Source: Phycisphaerales bacterium AB-hyl4 (GTDB lineage Bacteria > Planctomycetota > Phycisphaerae > Phycisphaerales > Phycisphaeraceae). Taken from it: a stretch of 64,000 nucleotides of DNA. The position numbers were made by a program, and so were the translations under genes. The first letter of the stretch is position 1. The number at the start of each line of letters is the position of its first letter. The notes below the pieces were generated by a model. That model was not told the DNA's origin. It was given only the letters and a program-made list of their open reading frames with translations, and did no database searches. Location: assembly GCA_041821185.1 (NCBI GenBank), contig JBGUBD010000002.1, positions 372,001 through 436,000 of the forward strand. Reading direction: 5' to 3'. Below are positions 44,793-54,089 of this stretch, one piece after another.

Positions 44793-44814
44793 GCCCCGCC
44801 GCCCACGGCGGGGC
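44793..44814. terminator. Hairpin downstream of the RicT-like gene
   Basis: Arms GCCCCGCCG and CGGCGGGGC pair perfectly around CCCA, 26 bases after the stop codon. The sequence GTTTA precedes the stem. There is no downstream T-tract on the plus strand; on the minus strand the stem is followed by TAAACA, so it may act in either direction. Confidence 0.45.
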
Positions 44815-44849
44815 ATCCCCGCAAGTAACCCCGGATCATCCCCGGCTGC

Positions 44850-44871
44850 GCCCCCGCGTCGGCGCGGGGGC
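44850..44871. terminator. Hairpin at the end of the YbhN-type gene
   Basis: Arms GCCCCCGCG and CGCGGGGGC pair around TCGG. CTAAACC follows and contains the minus-strand stop codon of the next gene. It mirrors the hairpin at 44793-44814, giving the arrangement TTTAGCC...GGCTAAA across the convergent gap. Confidence 0.45.
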
Positions 44872-45986
44872 TAAACCTCGTGGTGGGGTGATGACGCAAT
44901 GGTTTCAACGTTGCTTTGCACGTTGCGACTGCTGCGGAGCAGTTCGCGAAGGCTTAGCGTGTCGGCTTCACGAGAGGGGCGGTAGCAGGCGAAGATCAAC
45001 CCGCCGACGATGCACCACGCAGCCCAGCAGCCGAACCCGCCGAGGCCGATGAGCACAGCGGCCTCGGCGGGCACGTCGGCCATCGCGTGCAGCATGTTCT
45101 CCAGCAGCGCTTCGCGGACGCCCAGGCCCGAGATCGAGATCGGCAGGGCGGAGGCGACGTCGATCAACGGCATGACGGAAAACACGTCGATGAACGAAGC
45201 CGGTGCGTTGAACGCCCGTCCGGCGGCGTAGAACACCGCGAAGTAGCCGTGCAACGTGACGAACGACAGCGCGATACCCGCAAGCGACCACCGCCATTGG
45301 GTGAGGAAGAGCGTGAACGCAGCGAGCAGGGCGTTGAGCTTGTCGCGTGCCGGGACGAACTCGGGCAGGCCGCGGTCGAGCCGACGCTTGCTGACGATGA
45401 GCATGGCGAACAGGCCGAGCACTGCGAAGCTGAGCCCGACGAGCACGCTGGCCGTGCCGCCGATGCCCACCGGCGACTGCGCCAGCCACTCGTAGCGGAA
45501 TGCGACGATCGCCGCGGTCGTGGCGAGCATTGCGACCATGCCTGCCATGTGGTCCATCATCACCGATAGCGCAGCGGCGGTCTTCTGCTTTGGTCTTTCA
45601 CGGCAGATGTAGACCATCCGCACGGCCTCGCCGCCGATCAGCCCAGGCAGGAACAGCGTGAAGAACATGCCGATGAGGTAGATGCCCGTCGATCGTCGGA
45701 AGCTGATGCGAATGCCCTGAATGCGCAGGAAGATCTGCCACCGACACGCCGCGGCCGAGATCCACACCGCTCCCAGCCCGACGCCCACGAGCAACCAGCC
45801 GAGATTCGCTTGCGTAAGCGTGCGGGTGATGCCTTCGCGTACCGCTGGGTCGCTGAAAAGCCATGTCAGCAGGGCGACCGTGAGCCCGACCTGTATGAAC
45901 GTGCCCAGCCATGCCTTGACGGATCGCCGTCCGCCGACGGCGGCGTCGACGTGGGAGGGCGGCGAGTTGGTCAGCGAGTCGGTCAT
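44871..45986 (-). CDS. YbhN / LPG-synthase-TM family flippase-like protein
   Basis: This 371-residue protein has about eight membrane helices and matches the UPF0104 / lysylphosphatidylglycerol-synthase transmembrane family. Family patterns are WISAAACRWQIFLRIQG, FFTLFLPGLIGGEAVRM (the conserved P-x-x-x-GG-x-x-R-x-x segment) and LPISISGLGVREALLEN near the C-terminus. The cytoplasmic aminoacyl-transfer domain of true MprF is absent. Relatives are thought to move lipids or lipid-linked substrates; the substrate is unknown. It is divergent from the methyltransferase gene. Confidence 0.82.
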   Translation of the reverse strand: MTDSLTNSPPSHVDAAVGGRRSVKAWLGTFIQVGLTVALLTWLFSDPAVREGITRTLTQANLGWLLVGVGLGAVWISAAACRWQIFLRIQGIRISFRRSTGIYLIGMFFTLFLPGLIGGEAVRMVYICRERPKQKTAAALSVMMDHMAGMVAMLATTAAIVAFRYEWLAQSPVGIGGTASVLVGLSFAVLGLFAMLIVSKRRLDRGLPEFVPARDKLNALLAAFTLFLTQWRWSLAGIALSFVTLHGYFAVFYAAGRAFNAPASFIDVFSVMPLIDVASALPISISGLGVREALLENMLHAMADVPAEAAVLIGLGGFGCWAAWCIVGGLIFACYRPSREADTLSLRELLRSSRNVQSNVETIASSPHHEV

Positions 45987-46190
45987 AGGTCAAATCGACG
46001 TTTGCCTGTTAGCCGCGAAGCATCGCGGAGTGCGGGCGTGGATGGAAGTTCACGAAACCTGACCGCGACGATCCACTGCCCCCCCTATGCAAAGTGGGGC
46101 GAAAGCGCCCATAATAGAGGATCGTCGCAGCTGTGAAGCGACCTGTCGATTCAGTGCCCGCACGCCGTTGCGGGTTGTGGAGATATTCAA

Positions 46191-46946
46191 GTGACGCATA
46201 ACGACCCGACCCACGCCGGCGTGGCGCTGGATCAGCCCAATCCCCTCGCCGACGTTCCGCCCGCGGGCTCTGCCCCGGTATCGCAGCGCCCAATGATCCG
46301 CCGTATCGCCAAGCGCTACCCCGGCCATTACCTGCCCGGCTATGCCAAAGGCAAGTTGCGCACCGACCCGGCGTACGCGGCGGTGTGGCATTACCTCAAA
46401 GGCTCAAACCTACCCGTGCTCGACCTCGGCTGCGGCATCGGCCTCTTCGAACAATACATCCGCGAGCTCGGCTACACCGGCCTGGTCGTCGGCGTCGACC
46501 CCGATGAAAGCAAAATCACCGCTGCCCGCCATGCCACTCGCGACCTGCCCGACCTGACCTTCAACGTCGGCAGCGCCACCGACGCCATCGACTTTCAAGG
46601 CCACGTCGTCATCCTTGACGTGTTGCACTACCTCCGCCCGGAAGATCAGCAAGCCCTGTTGCACCGCCTCGCTGAGCAGGTCGCCCCCGGCGGCTACTGC
46701 CTCATCCGGGCCACGCCACGCGACAGCAGTTGGCGATACACGTTCAGCCGACTCGAGGAATGTTTCGTTCGGCTGATCGGCTGGATGCAGCGGCCGGCGG
46801 TCGCGTTCCCGACATGTGATGAAATCACCGCCCCCTTCCAGCAACGCGGCTATCGCGTGCACGTCACACCAGCGTGGGGCAAGACGCCGTTCAACAGTTA
46901 CCTGTTCGTCTTTCAACGCGCCGCCGAAGGTGATCAATCGGGATGA
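46191..46946 (+). CDS. Class I SAM-dependent methyltransferase
   Basis: This 251-residue protein has the Rossmann-type methyltransferase core from about residue 75. Motif I is VLDLGCGIGLFEQYI, motif II is VVGVDPDESKITAA, and the motif IV region is VVILDVLHYLRPEDQQ, followed by VAPGGYCLIRATP. The first 60 residues are Pro/Ala-rich and then basic. It starts with GTG, with AGATATTC rather than a clear Shine-Dalgarno before it. The short C-terminal cap may bind a substrate, which is not known. No membrane segment is present. Confidence 0.85.
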   Translation: MTHNDPTHAGVALDQPNPLADVPPAGSAPVSQRPMIRRIAKRYPGHYLPGYAKGKLRTDPAYAAVWHYLKGSNLPVLDLGCGIGLFEQYIRELGYTGLVVGVDPDESKITAARHATRDLPDLTFNVGSATDAIDFQGHVVILDVLHYLRPEDQQALLHRLAEQVAPGGYCLIRATPRDSSWRYTFSRLEECFVRLIGWMQRPAVAFPTCDEITAPFQQRGYRVHVTPAWGKTPFNSYLFVFQRAAEGDQSG

Positions 46947-47084
46947 TCAGCTTCATGGCAAGGCAATCATTGCGCTACGGATTCTCCCCAACTGGCTGCG
47001 AATTACGTTGATCTGCCGAGCGGTGGGGATATAGTCGAAATCAGTCACATTGATCTTGCACCTTTATTCTGAAGGGGGCGTGCG

Positions 47085-47636
47085 ATGCAGCGAACAGCGT
47101 GGTTGTTGATGGCGACGGCCAGCCTGACCTTAGGGTGCGAAGGGTTGCAATCGCCTGCGGGATTGGACCATGTACACGAGGTGGCGGCGGTGACGCCCGA
47201 GCAGGTCGCGTGGTCGCCGGCGCCGGAGGTCGTGCCGGAAGGGGCGGAATTGGCCGTGCTCGAAGGTGACCCCGCCGAGGCCGAGCCGTTCGTGGTTCGG
47301 ATGCGCATGCCCGACGGCTATAACTTCCCGGCTCACTCGCACCCGCACGCCGAGCGCGTCACGGTCATCGAAGGCACGATGCACCTGGCGATGGGCCACC
47401 GCCTCGATCGCGATGCAGCGGAGGCCTACCCGACCGGCAGTTACGTCGCCATCCCCACCGACGAACCGCACCAGGTCTGGGCCGAAGAGCAACTGGTGAT
47501 TCAGGTTACCGGCGTTGGTCCGCTGGAGGTGGACTACGTCGACCCCGCCGACGATCCGCGCACCGGGCAGACGGCTGCGGTGGGTGGCGGCTGCCCCCTA
47601 TGCCAACTCGCCGCCGCCTCCGAGCCCTCGCGATAA
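47085..47636 (+). CDS. Cupin-domain lipoprotein
   Basis: This 183-residue protein starts with a lipoprotein signal (MQRTAWLLMATASLTLGC) with the likely lipidated Cys18. A single cupin domain spans about residues 55-155: PDGYNFPAHSHPHAERVTV gives the metal-binding H-x-H and Glu pattern, and GSYVAIPTDEPHQVWA holds the last histidine. A C-terminal CPLCQL pair lies in a short tail. It should sit in the periplasm or at the outer membrane. The small-molecule substrate or sensor role is unknown. Confidence 0.75.
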   Translation: MQRTAWLLMATASLTLGCEGLQSPAGLDHVHEVAAVTPEQVAWSPAPEVVPEGAELAVLEGDPAEAEPFVVRMRMPDGYNFPAHSHPHAERVTVIEGTMHLAMGHRLDRDAAEAYPTGSYVAIPTDEPHQVWAEEQLVIQVTGVGPLEVDYVDPADDPRTGQTAAVGGGCPLCQLAAASEPSR

Positions 47637-47684
47637 GCCTGGCCCGCGTGACACCGTCGGCCAAGCAGCACGTATCGCATGTGT

Positions 47685-49136
47685 TCAAAGGTAAGGCGAC
47701 GCCAGCCGGGCAATGCCGTCGCGGATCTTCCAGATGACCCGACGGCTGGCCAACTGCTCGGCGGTCACACGCTCCGCGTTGCGCAGTTTCTCGTCGATGA
47801 TCGTGTTCAACTGAGCGGCTAGGCCCGTATCGTAGTACTCGACGTTGAACTCGAAGTTCAGCCGAAGGCTACGTGCGTCCCAGTTGGCCGAGCCCAGCAA
47901 CGTCCAGCGGTCGTCGACGAGCATCAGCTTGCTGTGATCGAATGGCGGGGGGGTGAGCCACAACTCGCAGGCGTTGGCGACGATGCGCGGCCAGATCGCC
48001 ATCGACGCCCACTGCACCAGCCGAAGGTTGCTCGTTCGCGGAAGGATGACCTGCACCTGTACGCCCCGTCGCGCCGCCAGCGCCAGCGAAGTCATCACCG
48101 CGTCGTCCGGCAGAAAGTAAGGCGACACCACCACCACCCGCTTGCGCGCCGCGGCGAGCGCGCCCATCAGCGTCATGCGAAGGTTGTCAAAGTCTTCATC
48201 CGGGCCATCGGCGATGCCCCGCGCCAGGCCCGAGCCGACCGGTGTGATTGTCGTCGTCCAGGCGGGGCCGTCGAGCACTTCGCCGGTGGCGAACGCCCAG
48301 TCCTCGGCGAAGGTTTCTTCCAAGTGAGCGACCACCGGCCCGCGCAGGCGAAAGTGCAGGTCGTGGATGGGCGAGCGCGGGTTGGTCGCGAGCATGTTGC
48401 CGACGCGGATGTTCATGCCCCCGGTGAAGCCAATCTCGCCGTCGATGACGAGCAGCTTGCGGTGGTTGCGCAGGTTGGCGTAGGCGAACTTCCACGGGAT
48501 CAACGATGGCATAAAGCGCGCGGTGGTGATGCCTGCCCGCCGCAGCGACCGCAGCACGGGCGGCCAGGTGTAGCGCGACCCCACGTCGTCGATAAGCACG
48601 CGCACTTCGACGCCGCGCTTGACTGCGTCGGCCAGCGCGGTGCGAAACATCTTGCCCGCGTCATCGTTATCGAAGATGTAGCTGCTGAGCGCCACGCTTC
48701 GCTGAGCGGTGGTGATCGCATCGATCATCGCAGGGTAGGCCATGTCGCCGGTGGACAGCGGGTCGATGGCGTTGCCCTGGAGCAGGGGCCTGTCGGTGAT
48801 GTTGCCGATGAGGTTGGCCAGCGGTCGCAGGTTGACCGGCTCTTCGCCGAACGCGACGTCGCGCTGAGCGTCGGTTGCGGTGGCTTCGTCGGTGGCGACG
48901 TGCACCTCCGGCTGCGCCTCGCGAAGCGTACGCGCACGTCGACGGATGCGGTTGACGCCGAAGAACCAGTAAAGCGACGCACCGAGAAGTGGCGAAAGCC
49001 AGATCAGCCCGGCCCAGCCGATGGCGGCGCGCTCGTCTTCCTTATGCAGCACCACGTGGATCGACGCGAGGATCGCGATCGGAAGGTGGAGGCTGGCAAT
49101 GAGCTGCGACGCGTAGAAAAGCAGTTCCTGAATCAT
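47685..49136 (-). CDS. cls: Cardiolipin synthase (phospholipase D family)
   Basis: This 483-residue enzyme condenses phosphatidylglycerol to cardiolipin. Two N-terminal helices (about 5-60) anchor it, and both HKD motifs are intact: NHRKLLVIDGEIGFTGG near residue 230 and DHSKLMLVDDRWTLLGS near residue 405. A long linker after residue 65 includes the charged VNRIRRRARTLREA. The ATG at 49136 begins MIQELLFYASQL. The bacterial ClsA-type length is normal. It lies 48 bases from the convergent cupin gene. Confidence 0.92.
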   Translation of the reverse strand: MIQELLFYASQLIASLHLPIAILASIHVVLHKEDERAAIGWAGLIWLSPLLGASLYWFFGVNRIRRRARTLREAQPEVHVATDEATATDAQRDVAFGEEPVNLRPLANLIGNITDRPLLQGNAIDPLSTGDMAYPAMIDAITTAQRSVALSSYIFDNDDAGKMFRTALADAVKRGVEVRVLIDDVGSRYTWPPVLRSLRRAGITTARFMPSLIPWKFAYANLRNHRKLLVIDGEIGFTGGMNIRVGNMLATNPRSPIHDLHFRLRGPVVAHLEETFAEDWAFATGEVLDGPAWTTTITPVGSGLARGIADGPDEDFDNLRMTLMGALAAARKRVVVVSPYFLPDDAVMTSLALAARRGVQVQVILPRTSNLRLVQWASMAIWPRIVANACELWLTPPPFDHSKLMLVDDRWTLLGSANWDARSLRLNFEFNVEYYDTGLAAQLNTIIDEKLRNAERVTAEQLASRRVIWKIRDGIARLASPYL

Positions 49137-49243
49137 GTGCGTTGGACGTGAACATAACACAAACCACGGACGAGCATCGGCAAGCGATGGCAGAACAAGC
49201 CCTGCCCCGGCTGCTGATACGATAACGCGGCCTCGCCTCCCCC

Positions 49244-49317
49244 ATTTAGCCGCGGGCCTTGGCCCGCGCTTTGGGTTCGTGACGCCGAAGAGCGCGGTGC
49301 AAGCACCACGGCTAAAT
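49244..49317. repeat. TTTAGCC-bordered inverted repeat with inner hairpin
   Basis: Outer arms ATTTAGCCG (49244-49252) and CGGCTAAAT (49309-49317) are complementary. Inside, GCGGGCC and GGCCCGC pair around TT (49252-49267). It lies between cls and the REC-HATPase gene and shares its border with the hairpins at 44793-44871. Confidence 0.55.
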
Positions 49318-49344
49318 ATTGCAACTGAGAAACTTGTCGCGGTA

Positions 49345-50286
49345 TTAATCGGCTGTGTGCTGGGCGCTGAGTGTTTGCGTCTGGCAGGGCGGTTCGTCGG
49401 CGTGTTTGAGCATGGTGATCTCGTTGCCGGCGTCGTTGAAGTGGACTTCGTCCATGAACGAGTGGATCAGTTGCAAACCGCGGCCGTCGATGCGTTCGAG
49501 GGTGGTGGGGTCGTGGAAATCGGGCAATTGTCGCCAGTCGAAGCCCTGGCCGTCGTCGCGGATGACGAATGTGCCCAGGTCGCGGGTGAAGTGGATGTTG
49601 ACGTTGACGTGGCGGTCCGCGTAGGGGGCGGTTTTGCGTTGGTGGTTGAGGTGGGCTTCGTATTCGTCGTGGCTCATCTCGCGCAAGTGTGGGCCGGCTT
49701 CGAGGTTGCCGTGGCGGATAGCGTTGGTGATCGCCTCGTCGAGCGCGACGCCGACGCGCATCATGGTTGACTCGTCGTAGAGGTGCATCTGCAACAGGTC
49801 TTCGCCGAGGTAGTGGATGAGCGGTTGAATGCGGGCGGTGTCGTTGTCCAGTTGGAAGTGATAAGTCGTATCGCGGAGCACTTCGAGCACGGGCTGATAC
49901 TTGCGTCGCGGCCGAACGAGTTTGAGCACTCGGCGGACGGTGGTGGCGAGGTCGCGGGCGAGGTGTTTCTTGGGCACGTAGCCGGTCGCGCCGCATCGCA
50001 GCGCTTCGGAGGCGACCTCTTCGCTGCCGTGTGCGGTCATGAGAATGACGGGCACGCCGGGGTATTTTTCGCGGACGGTCGCGACGAGTTGGAGCCCGTC
50101 GAGGACGGGCATCTGCAGGTCGGTGAGCACGAGGGTCGGCAGTTCGTCTGCGATGGCGTCGAGCGCGGCTTGTCCGTCGGCGGCGTAGCGCATGTTCAAC
50201 CCGGTCCAGTGTTCGAGCAGGCCGCCTGCCCGTCGCGCGTCGACCGCCGCGTCGTCCACGATGAGGATGCTTGTCGACTCTTCCAT
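49345..50286 (-). CDS. Response regulator with serine-kinase-type ATPase output domain
   Basis: This 313-residue protein joins a REC domain (1-120; phosphorylation site Asp56 in LVLTDLQMP, with Thr84 and Lys106) to a HATPase_c_2 domain of the RsbW/anti-sigma type (about 170-300). The latter shows DEAITNAIRHGN (N box), VIRDDGQGFDW (G1) and GRGLQLIHSF (G2). There is no His dimerisation domain, so it probably acts on an anti-anti-sigma factor or a protein partner. AAAGG lies 11 bases before the ATG at 50286. It is next to the hybrid kinase on the same strand, 117 bases downstream of it. Confidence 0.85.
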   Translation of the reverse strand: MEESTSILIVDDAAVDARRAGGLLEHWTGLNMRYAADGQAALDAIADELPTLVLTDLQMPVLDGLQLVATVREKYPGVPVILMTAHGSEEVASEALRCGATGYVPKKHLARDLATTVRRVLKLVRPRRKYQPVLEVLRDTTYHFQLDNDTARIQPLIHYLGEDLLQMHLYDESTMMRVGVALDEAITNAIRHGNLEAGPHLREMSHDEYEAHLNHQRKTAPYADRHVNVNIHFTRDLGTFVIRDDGQGFDWRQLPDFHDPTTLERIDGRGLQLIHSFMDEVHFNDAGNEITMLKHADEPPCQTQTLSAQHTAD

Positions 50287-50343
50287 CGCAGGTTGCCTTT
50301 CATACGGATTGCCCATCAAGCTCGAGTGCTTTGTATTAGGGCT

Positions 50344-50372
50344 GACGCCCACGGCGTCACGCCGTGGGCGTC
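50344..50372. repeat. Palindromic hairpin repeat, copy 2
   Basis: Perfect 13-bp arms, GACGCCCACGGCG and its complement, flank TCA. The core GCCCACGGCG is identical to the copies at 8908 and 56616. It lies in the gap between the hybrid kinase and the REC-HATPase gene, both on the minus strand. Confidence 0.75.
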
Positions 50373-50403
50373 GAGCGCATCCGAGATTCATATCCGATCC
50401 GTA

Positions 50404-53226
50404 TCATCCGTTCTTTTCGCTGGTGGTGTTCATCGCGACGCGCTCGACCGTTTCGTACAGCAGGCCGGCACGGATGGGCTTGGCGAGGTAGTCGTCCATG
50501 CCGGCGGCGAGGCAGCGTTCGCGGTCGCCTTTCATGGCATGAGCCGTCATCGCCACAATCGGTACGTGGCCGCCGTCGGCTTGTTCGCGATCGCGAATGT
50601 GGCGGGTTGCCTCGAAGCCGTCCATGCCCGGCATCTGTACGTCCATGAGCACGAGGTCGAACGCCTCTTGCGACAGCTTGGCGAGGGCTTCGTGCCCGTT
50701 GTTGGCCACCGTCGCGCGATGGCCGCGATGCTCAAGTAAGCGAACGATCACCGTCTGGTTCACCTGCCCGTCCTCGGCCAGCAGCACGTGCAGCGGCCGG
50801 GTGGGTTTGCTTGAGGAGGCGGCCTGTGCGTCGTCGCCGTCGGCCGGTTGAACGTGCAACGCTTCGGTGATTGCCTTGAGCAGGTCGGACGGCTTCACCG
50901 GCTTGATCAGATACCGCCGTACGCCCAAGTCGCGCGACCGCGAGACAGGCCCGCTCTCGCCGCTTGATGACAGCATGATCACCGCTGTGTCGCGCAACGC
51001 CTGTGATGCTCTGATTCGTCGCACGAGTTCCAGGCCGTCCATGTTCGGCATCTGATGATCGACCAGCGCCAGCGGCACGGCTTCGCCCATGGCGGCGCGG
51101 CGTTCGAGTTCGTTGATCGCTTCGACGCCGTCGTGGGCGGTGGTGGGTCGCATCTCCCAGCCGCGGAGCATTTCGTCGAGGATTTGTCGATTCGTGCGGT
51201 GATCGTCGACGATGATGGCGGACACGCCGTGCAGTGAGGGCGGTTCGATGCGCTTGCGTTGCGGCGCGTCGGGGTCGAGCTCGAAGGTGGCGGTGAAGTG
51301 AAACGTACTGCCTCGGCCGAGCTCGCTGTCGAGCCAGGTCCGTCCGCCCATGAGTTCGACGAGCTGACGCGAGATCGCCAGGCCGAGCCCCGTGCCTTCG
51401 AAGCGTCGCGACGGCGAGCTGTCCGCCTGCTCGAAGGCTTCGAAGATCAACTCGCGCTGTCCGCTGGCAATGCCGGGGCCGGTGTCGCTGACCGCGAAGT
51501 GCAGCGTGATCGATTTGTCAGGTTCAAGATGATCGACAGACACATCGACGACGACTTCGCCTTCTTCGGTGAATTTGATCGCGTTGCCGACGAGGTTGAC
51601 GATGACCTGTCGTAGCCGGTTGACATCGCCGACGACGACGTCGGGCACGTCGGGTGGGATGTGGTAGGCGAGTTCAAGGTTTTTTTGTGAGGCCTGCGTC
51701 ATGAGGGCCTGCAGCGTGTCGCCGAGCATTTCGTTCAGGTCGAAGCCGGCGCGTTGCAGTTCGAGCTTGCCCGCTTCGACCTTGGAAAAGTCGAGGATGT
51801 CATTGAGCAGTCGCAGCAGCGACTCGGCTGAGCGGTCGACGAGGCGGAGGTATTCGCGCTGCTGCTCGGTGAGGTCGGTCGCCAGCAGCAGCTGGGTCAT
51901 GCCGATGATGCCGTTCATGGGTGTGCGGATTTCGTGGCTCATGTTGGCGAGGAATTCGCTTTTGACGCGGCTGGCCTGCTCGGCCTGCGCCTTGGCGCGG
52001 ACGAGGTCGTGTTGTGAGCGTTGGAGCTCTTGCGTGCGTTCGTGTACCTGGCGTTCGACGAACTGCGTGCGCGTGGTTTGCGAACGGACGAAGGTCGCCA
52101 GCAGTGCGGTGAACAGCAGGCCGGCGACGAGCGTGACCGTCGGCGTCCACGTGCGACGCTGCTGAAGATAGATCGGCAGCGGCGCGACATGCACCGTCCA
52201 CCGTCGGCCGGCCAGGTCGAACGTCTGCTCGACAAGCATGGACTCGGGCGGCTCGGGCCCCGGCGCGTCGGGGTTGCTCAGCAGCCGCGACGGGGCCATG
52301 TGCAGCAGCACGGGTTTGTCGTGCGTTACGTCATAGACGTTCAGATTCAGCCCGCGGTCGGGGATGTGCTGTAACGCTTCGTTCACCAGGTCGCGTACGC
52401 GGAAGGCGACGATGACGAAGCCCTTAAGCTGTTCGCGGCGCTGCTCAACGGTGTCGATGGCTTCGATGATACCGTCTTTGAAAAAGACGGGGCTGATCAG
52501 CAGCAATGCGTTCGTTTCTTCAAAGGGCATGGACTCCGGCACATCGGAGAGTCGGCCGGTGAGCGTTGGTTCGCCGGTGTCGCGGGCGCGGATCATGGCC
52601 TGGCAGACCATGGGATGCGACCACCAGTCGTAGCCGTGCTGCCAGCCGTGCCCGGTGGTGGGCGCCAAATAGAGGAGGGGGAAGTGGGCGGGTCGTTCGT
52701 CGGCGCGAACGAGAGTTTGTTGTTCGCGGTCAAATTGGAGTATTTCGTAGGATTGGCCGAGTTCGGCACGGCCGTAGGCTTCGTGGGCGGAACGTGTGGT
52801 GGGGTGCAACGATCGCGGGAGGCTTGGGTCGGCGTTGATCGCGTCGTCGGCGTCGTCTGCGATGACGCGCGGCGCCCACTGCAACGAGAGCACGGTGGGC
52901 TTGTGCATCAGCAGCGGGTGGCAGAACGCGGGCCATTCATGCCACTCCACCAGCCCTGAGCCGGCAAAGAACGCTTCGAGAGCCGAGCCCGCGCCGCCGA
53001 CTTCGGCGAAGACGCGTTCGATGACCTGACTGCGCGTTTTGGCGTGTGAATGCAGACCTTCGACGACCAGATCGCGATCGCGACTGACGAGCGTCTGCCA
53101 CGCCGCCAGCGTCATGACCACGCCGAACAAGGCCACGACCAGCGCCGGCCACCAGCGGCGCACAAACCCTTTGGCCGACTGCTGCGGCGTCGATGGCTCG
53201 GGCGAAGAGGTGGCGGAACTGGACAT
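50404..53226 (-). CDS. CHASE-domain hybrid sensor histidine kinase
   Basis: This 940-residue membrane kinase has an N-terminal helix (about 27-47), a periplasmic CHASE sensor domain (about 80-350), a second helix (about 365-385), a HisKA domain with His431 in [10 protein letters not shown], a HATPase domain ([31 protein letters not shown]), and two receiver domains. The first receiver (about 667-790) has Asp723 in LVDHQMP; the second (about 813-935) has Asp862 in [11 protein letters not shown]. No HPt domain is attached; the separate HPt protein at 53726-54064 could serve. CHASE ligands are unknown here. Confidence 0.93.
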   Translation of the reverse strand: MSSSATSSPEPSTPQQSAKGFVRRWWPALVVALFGVVMTLAAWQTLVSRDRDLVVEGLHSHAKTRSQVIERVFAEVGGAGSALEAFFAGSGLVEWHEWPAFCHPLLMHKPTVLSLQWAPRVIADDADDAINADPSLPRSLHPTTRSAHEAYGRAELGQSYEILQFDREQQTLVRADERPAHFPLLYLAPTTGHGWQHGYDWWSHPMVCQAMIRARDTGEPTLTGRLSDVPESMPFEETNALLLISPVFFKDGIIEAIDTVEQRREQLKGFVIVAFRVRDLVNEALQHIPDRGLNLNVYDVTHDKPVLLHMAPSRLLSNPDAPGPEPPESMLVEQTFDLAGRRWTVHVAPLPIYLQQRRTWTPTVTLVAGLLFTALLATFVRSQTTRTQFVERQVHERTQELQRSQHDLVRAKAQAEQASRVKSEFLANMSHEIRTPMNGIIGMTQLLLATDLTEQQREYLRLVDRSAESLLRLLNDILDFSKVEAGKLELQRAGFDLNEMLGDTLQALMTQASQKNLELAYHIPPDVPDVVVGDVNRLRQVIVNLVGNAIKFTEEGEVVVDVSVDHLEPDKSITLHFAVSDTGPGIASGQRELIFEAFEQADSSPSRRFEGTGLGLAISRQLVELMGGRTWLDSELGRGSTFHFTATFELDPDAPQRKRIEPPSLHGVSAIIVDDHRTNRQILDEMLRGWEMRPTTAHDGVEAINELERRAAMGEAVPLALVDHQMPNMDGLELVRRIRASQALRDTAVIMLSSSGESGPVSRSRDLGVRRYLIKPVKPSDLLKAITEALHVQPADGDDAQAASSSKPTRPLHVLLAEDGQVNQTVIVRLLEHRGHRATVANNGHEALAKLSQEAFDLVLMDVQMPGMDGFEATRHIRDREQADGGHVPIVAMTAHAMKGDRERCLAAGMDDYLAKPIRAGLLYETVERVAMNTTSEKNG

Positions 53227-53324
53227 GCTGCTGGCCTGCGTTGCGCAACGACTACGCTCGCTCGGCTCGACATTCCGCGGCCGCGCCTGGTCCGCGGCGA
53301 AACGGCGAGCGTAGCAGCTATATC

Positions 53325-53576
53325 TTACGCTCTGCGCATGGCCGGAGTTTTCCGCGACGCCGGGTCGAGCTGCTCATACAACGCGGCATGCCGGGCTTTC
53401 ATCTGCTCGACCTGTTGCATGTCTTCCACCAGCCAGCCGGCGATGGTTTCGTCCATGCCGGCGAGCGGGTCGGGGATGACGAAAACCGATCGGCATGCCG
53501 AACATCTCGCTCGTCGGCCCACCTTGTCGTCGGGAACTTGAAGTGGCTTGTCGCAATCTGGACATCGCATCAACAT
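53325..53576 (-). CDS. Small zinc-ribbon protein
   Basis: This 83-residue protein begins with a zinc-ribbon, [18 protein letters not shown] followed by [14 protein letters not shown], the MJ0042-type pattern of two CxxC pairs seen in many planctomycete proteins. The rest is a helical tail ([20 protein letters not shown]). GGGAG lies about 8 bases upstream of the ATG at 53576, which supports that start over 53621. Function is unknown. It lies upstream of the hybrid kinase on the same strand. Confidence 0.7.
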   Translation of the reverse strand: MLMRCPDCDKPLQVPDDKVGRRARCSACRSVFVIPDPLAGMDETIAGWLVEDMQQVEQMKARHAALYEQLDPASRKTPAMRRA

Positions 53577-53725
53577 GACTGTCTCCCGGGCTGGAAGGGC
53601 TAAAAAAGACGTGTACCCCATCTCCCATTACTTTCATCATAAGATACAACGCGCCGGCCACCAATCGAATTCCAGCAGCGAATCAATTTTTACAGTGGCG
53701 TGCCGGCGGGCGGGAGGCGCGAATC

Positions 53726-54064
53726 ATGCGAGCGACATTCGACCGAGAAATCGCGCTGACGCAGGCCGGCGGGAGCGAGTCATTGCTGGCCGAGCTTGCC
53801 GGGGTGTTTCGACGGGAATGCCCTGCATTGCTGGCGCAGCTGCGCGATGCGATTGAAAACGGCGATGCGGCGAGCGTTCGCCGAATCGCCCACACGCTCA
53901 AAGGCTCGGCCGGCGTGTTCGGCGCTGAGCCGGTCGTCGAGGCGGCGCTGCGGCTGGAGCAGATGGGCAAAGCTGAGCAACTCGGCGATGCGCCCGAGGC
54001 GCTCGCTAGGCTTCAGGTTGAGGCCGACCGACTCATGGAGGCGCTTGCGGCCGAGGCCGAGTGA
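53726..54064 (+). CDS. HPt (histidine phosphotransfer) domain protein
   Basis: This 112-residue protein is a stand-alone HPt domain. The motif RRIAHTLKGSAGVFG gives phospho-accepting His56 with the conserved K-G-x-x-x after it. The four-helix bundle is indicated by ECPALLAQLRDAIENGD before the motif and EAALRLEQMGKAEQ after it. It could pass phosphate from the hybrid kinase at 50404-53226, which lacks its own HPt, to another regulator; this pairing is inference from proximity. It precedes coaE by 25 bases. Confidence 0.85.
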   Translation: MRATFDREIALTQAGGSESLLAELAGVFRRECPALLAQLRDAIENGDAASVRRIAHTLKGSAGVFGAEPVVEAALRLEQMGKAEQLGDAPEALARLQVEADRLMEALAAEAE

Positions 54065-54089
54065 CGTTTGCCCGGCTACACTGGACGCC

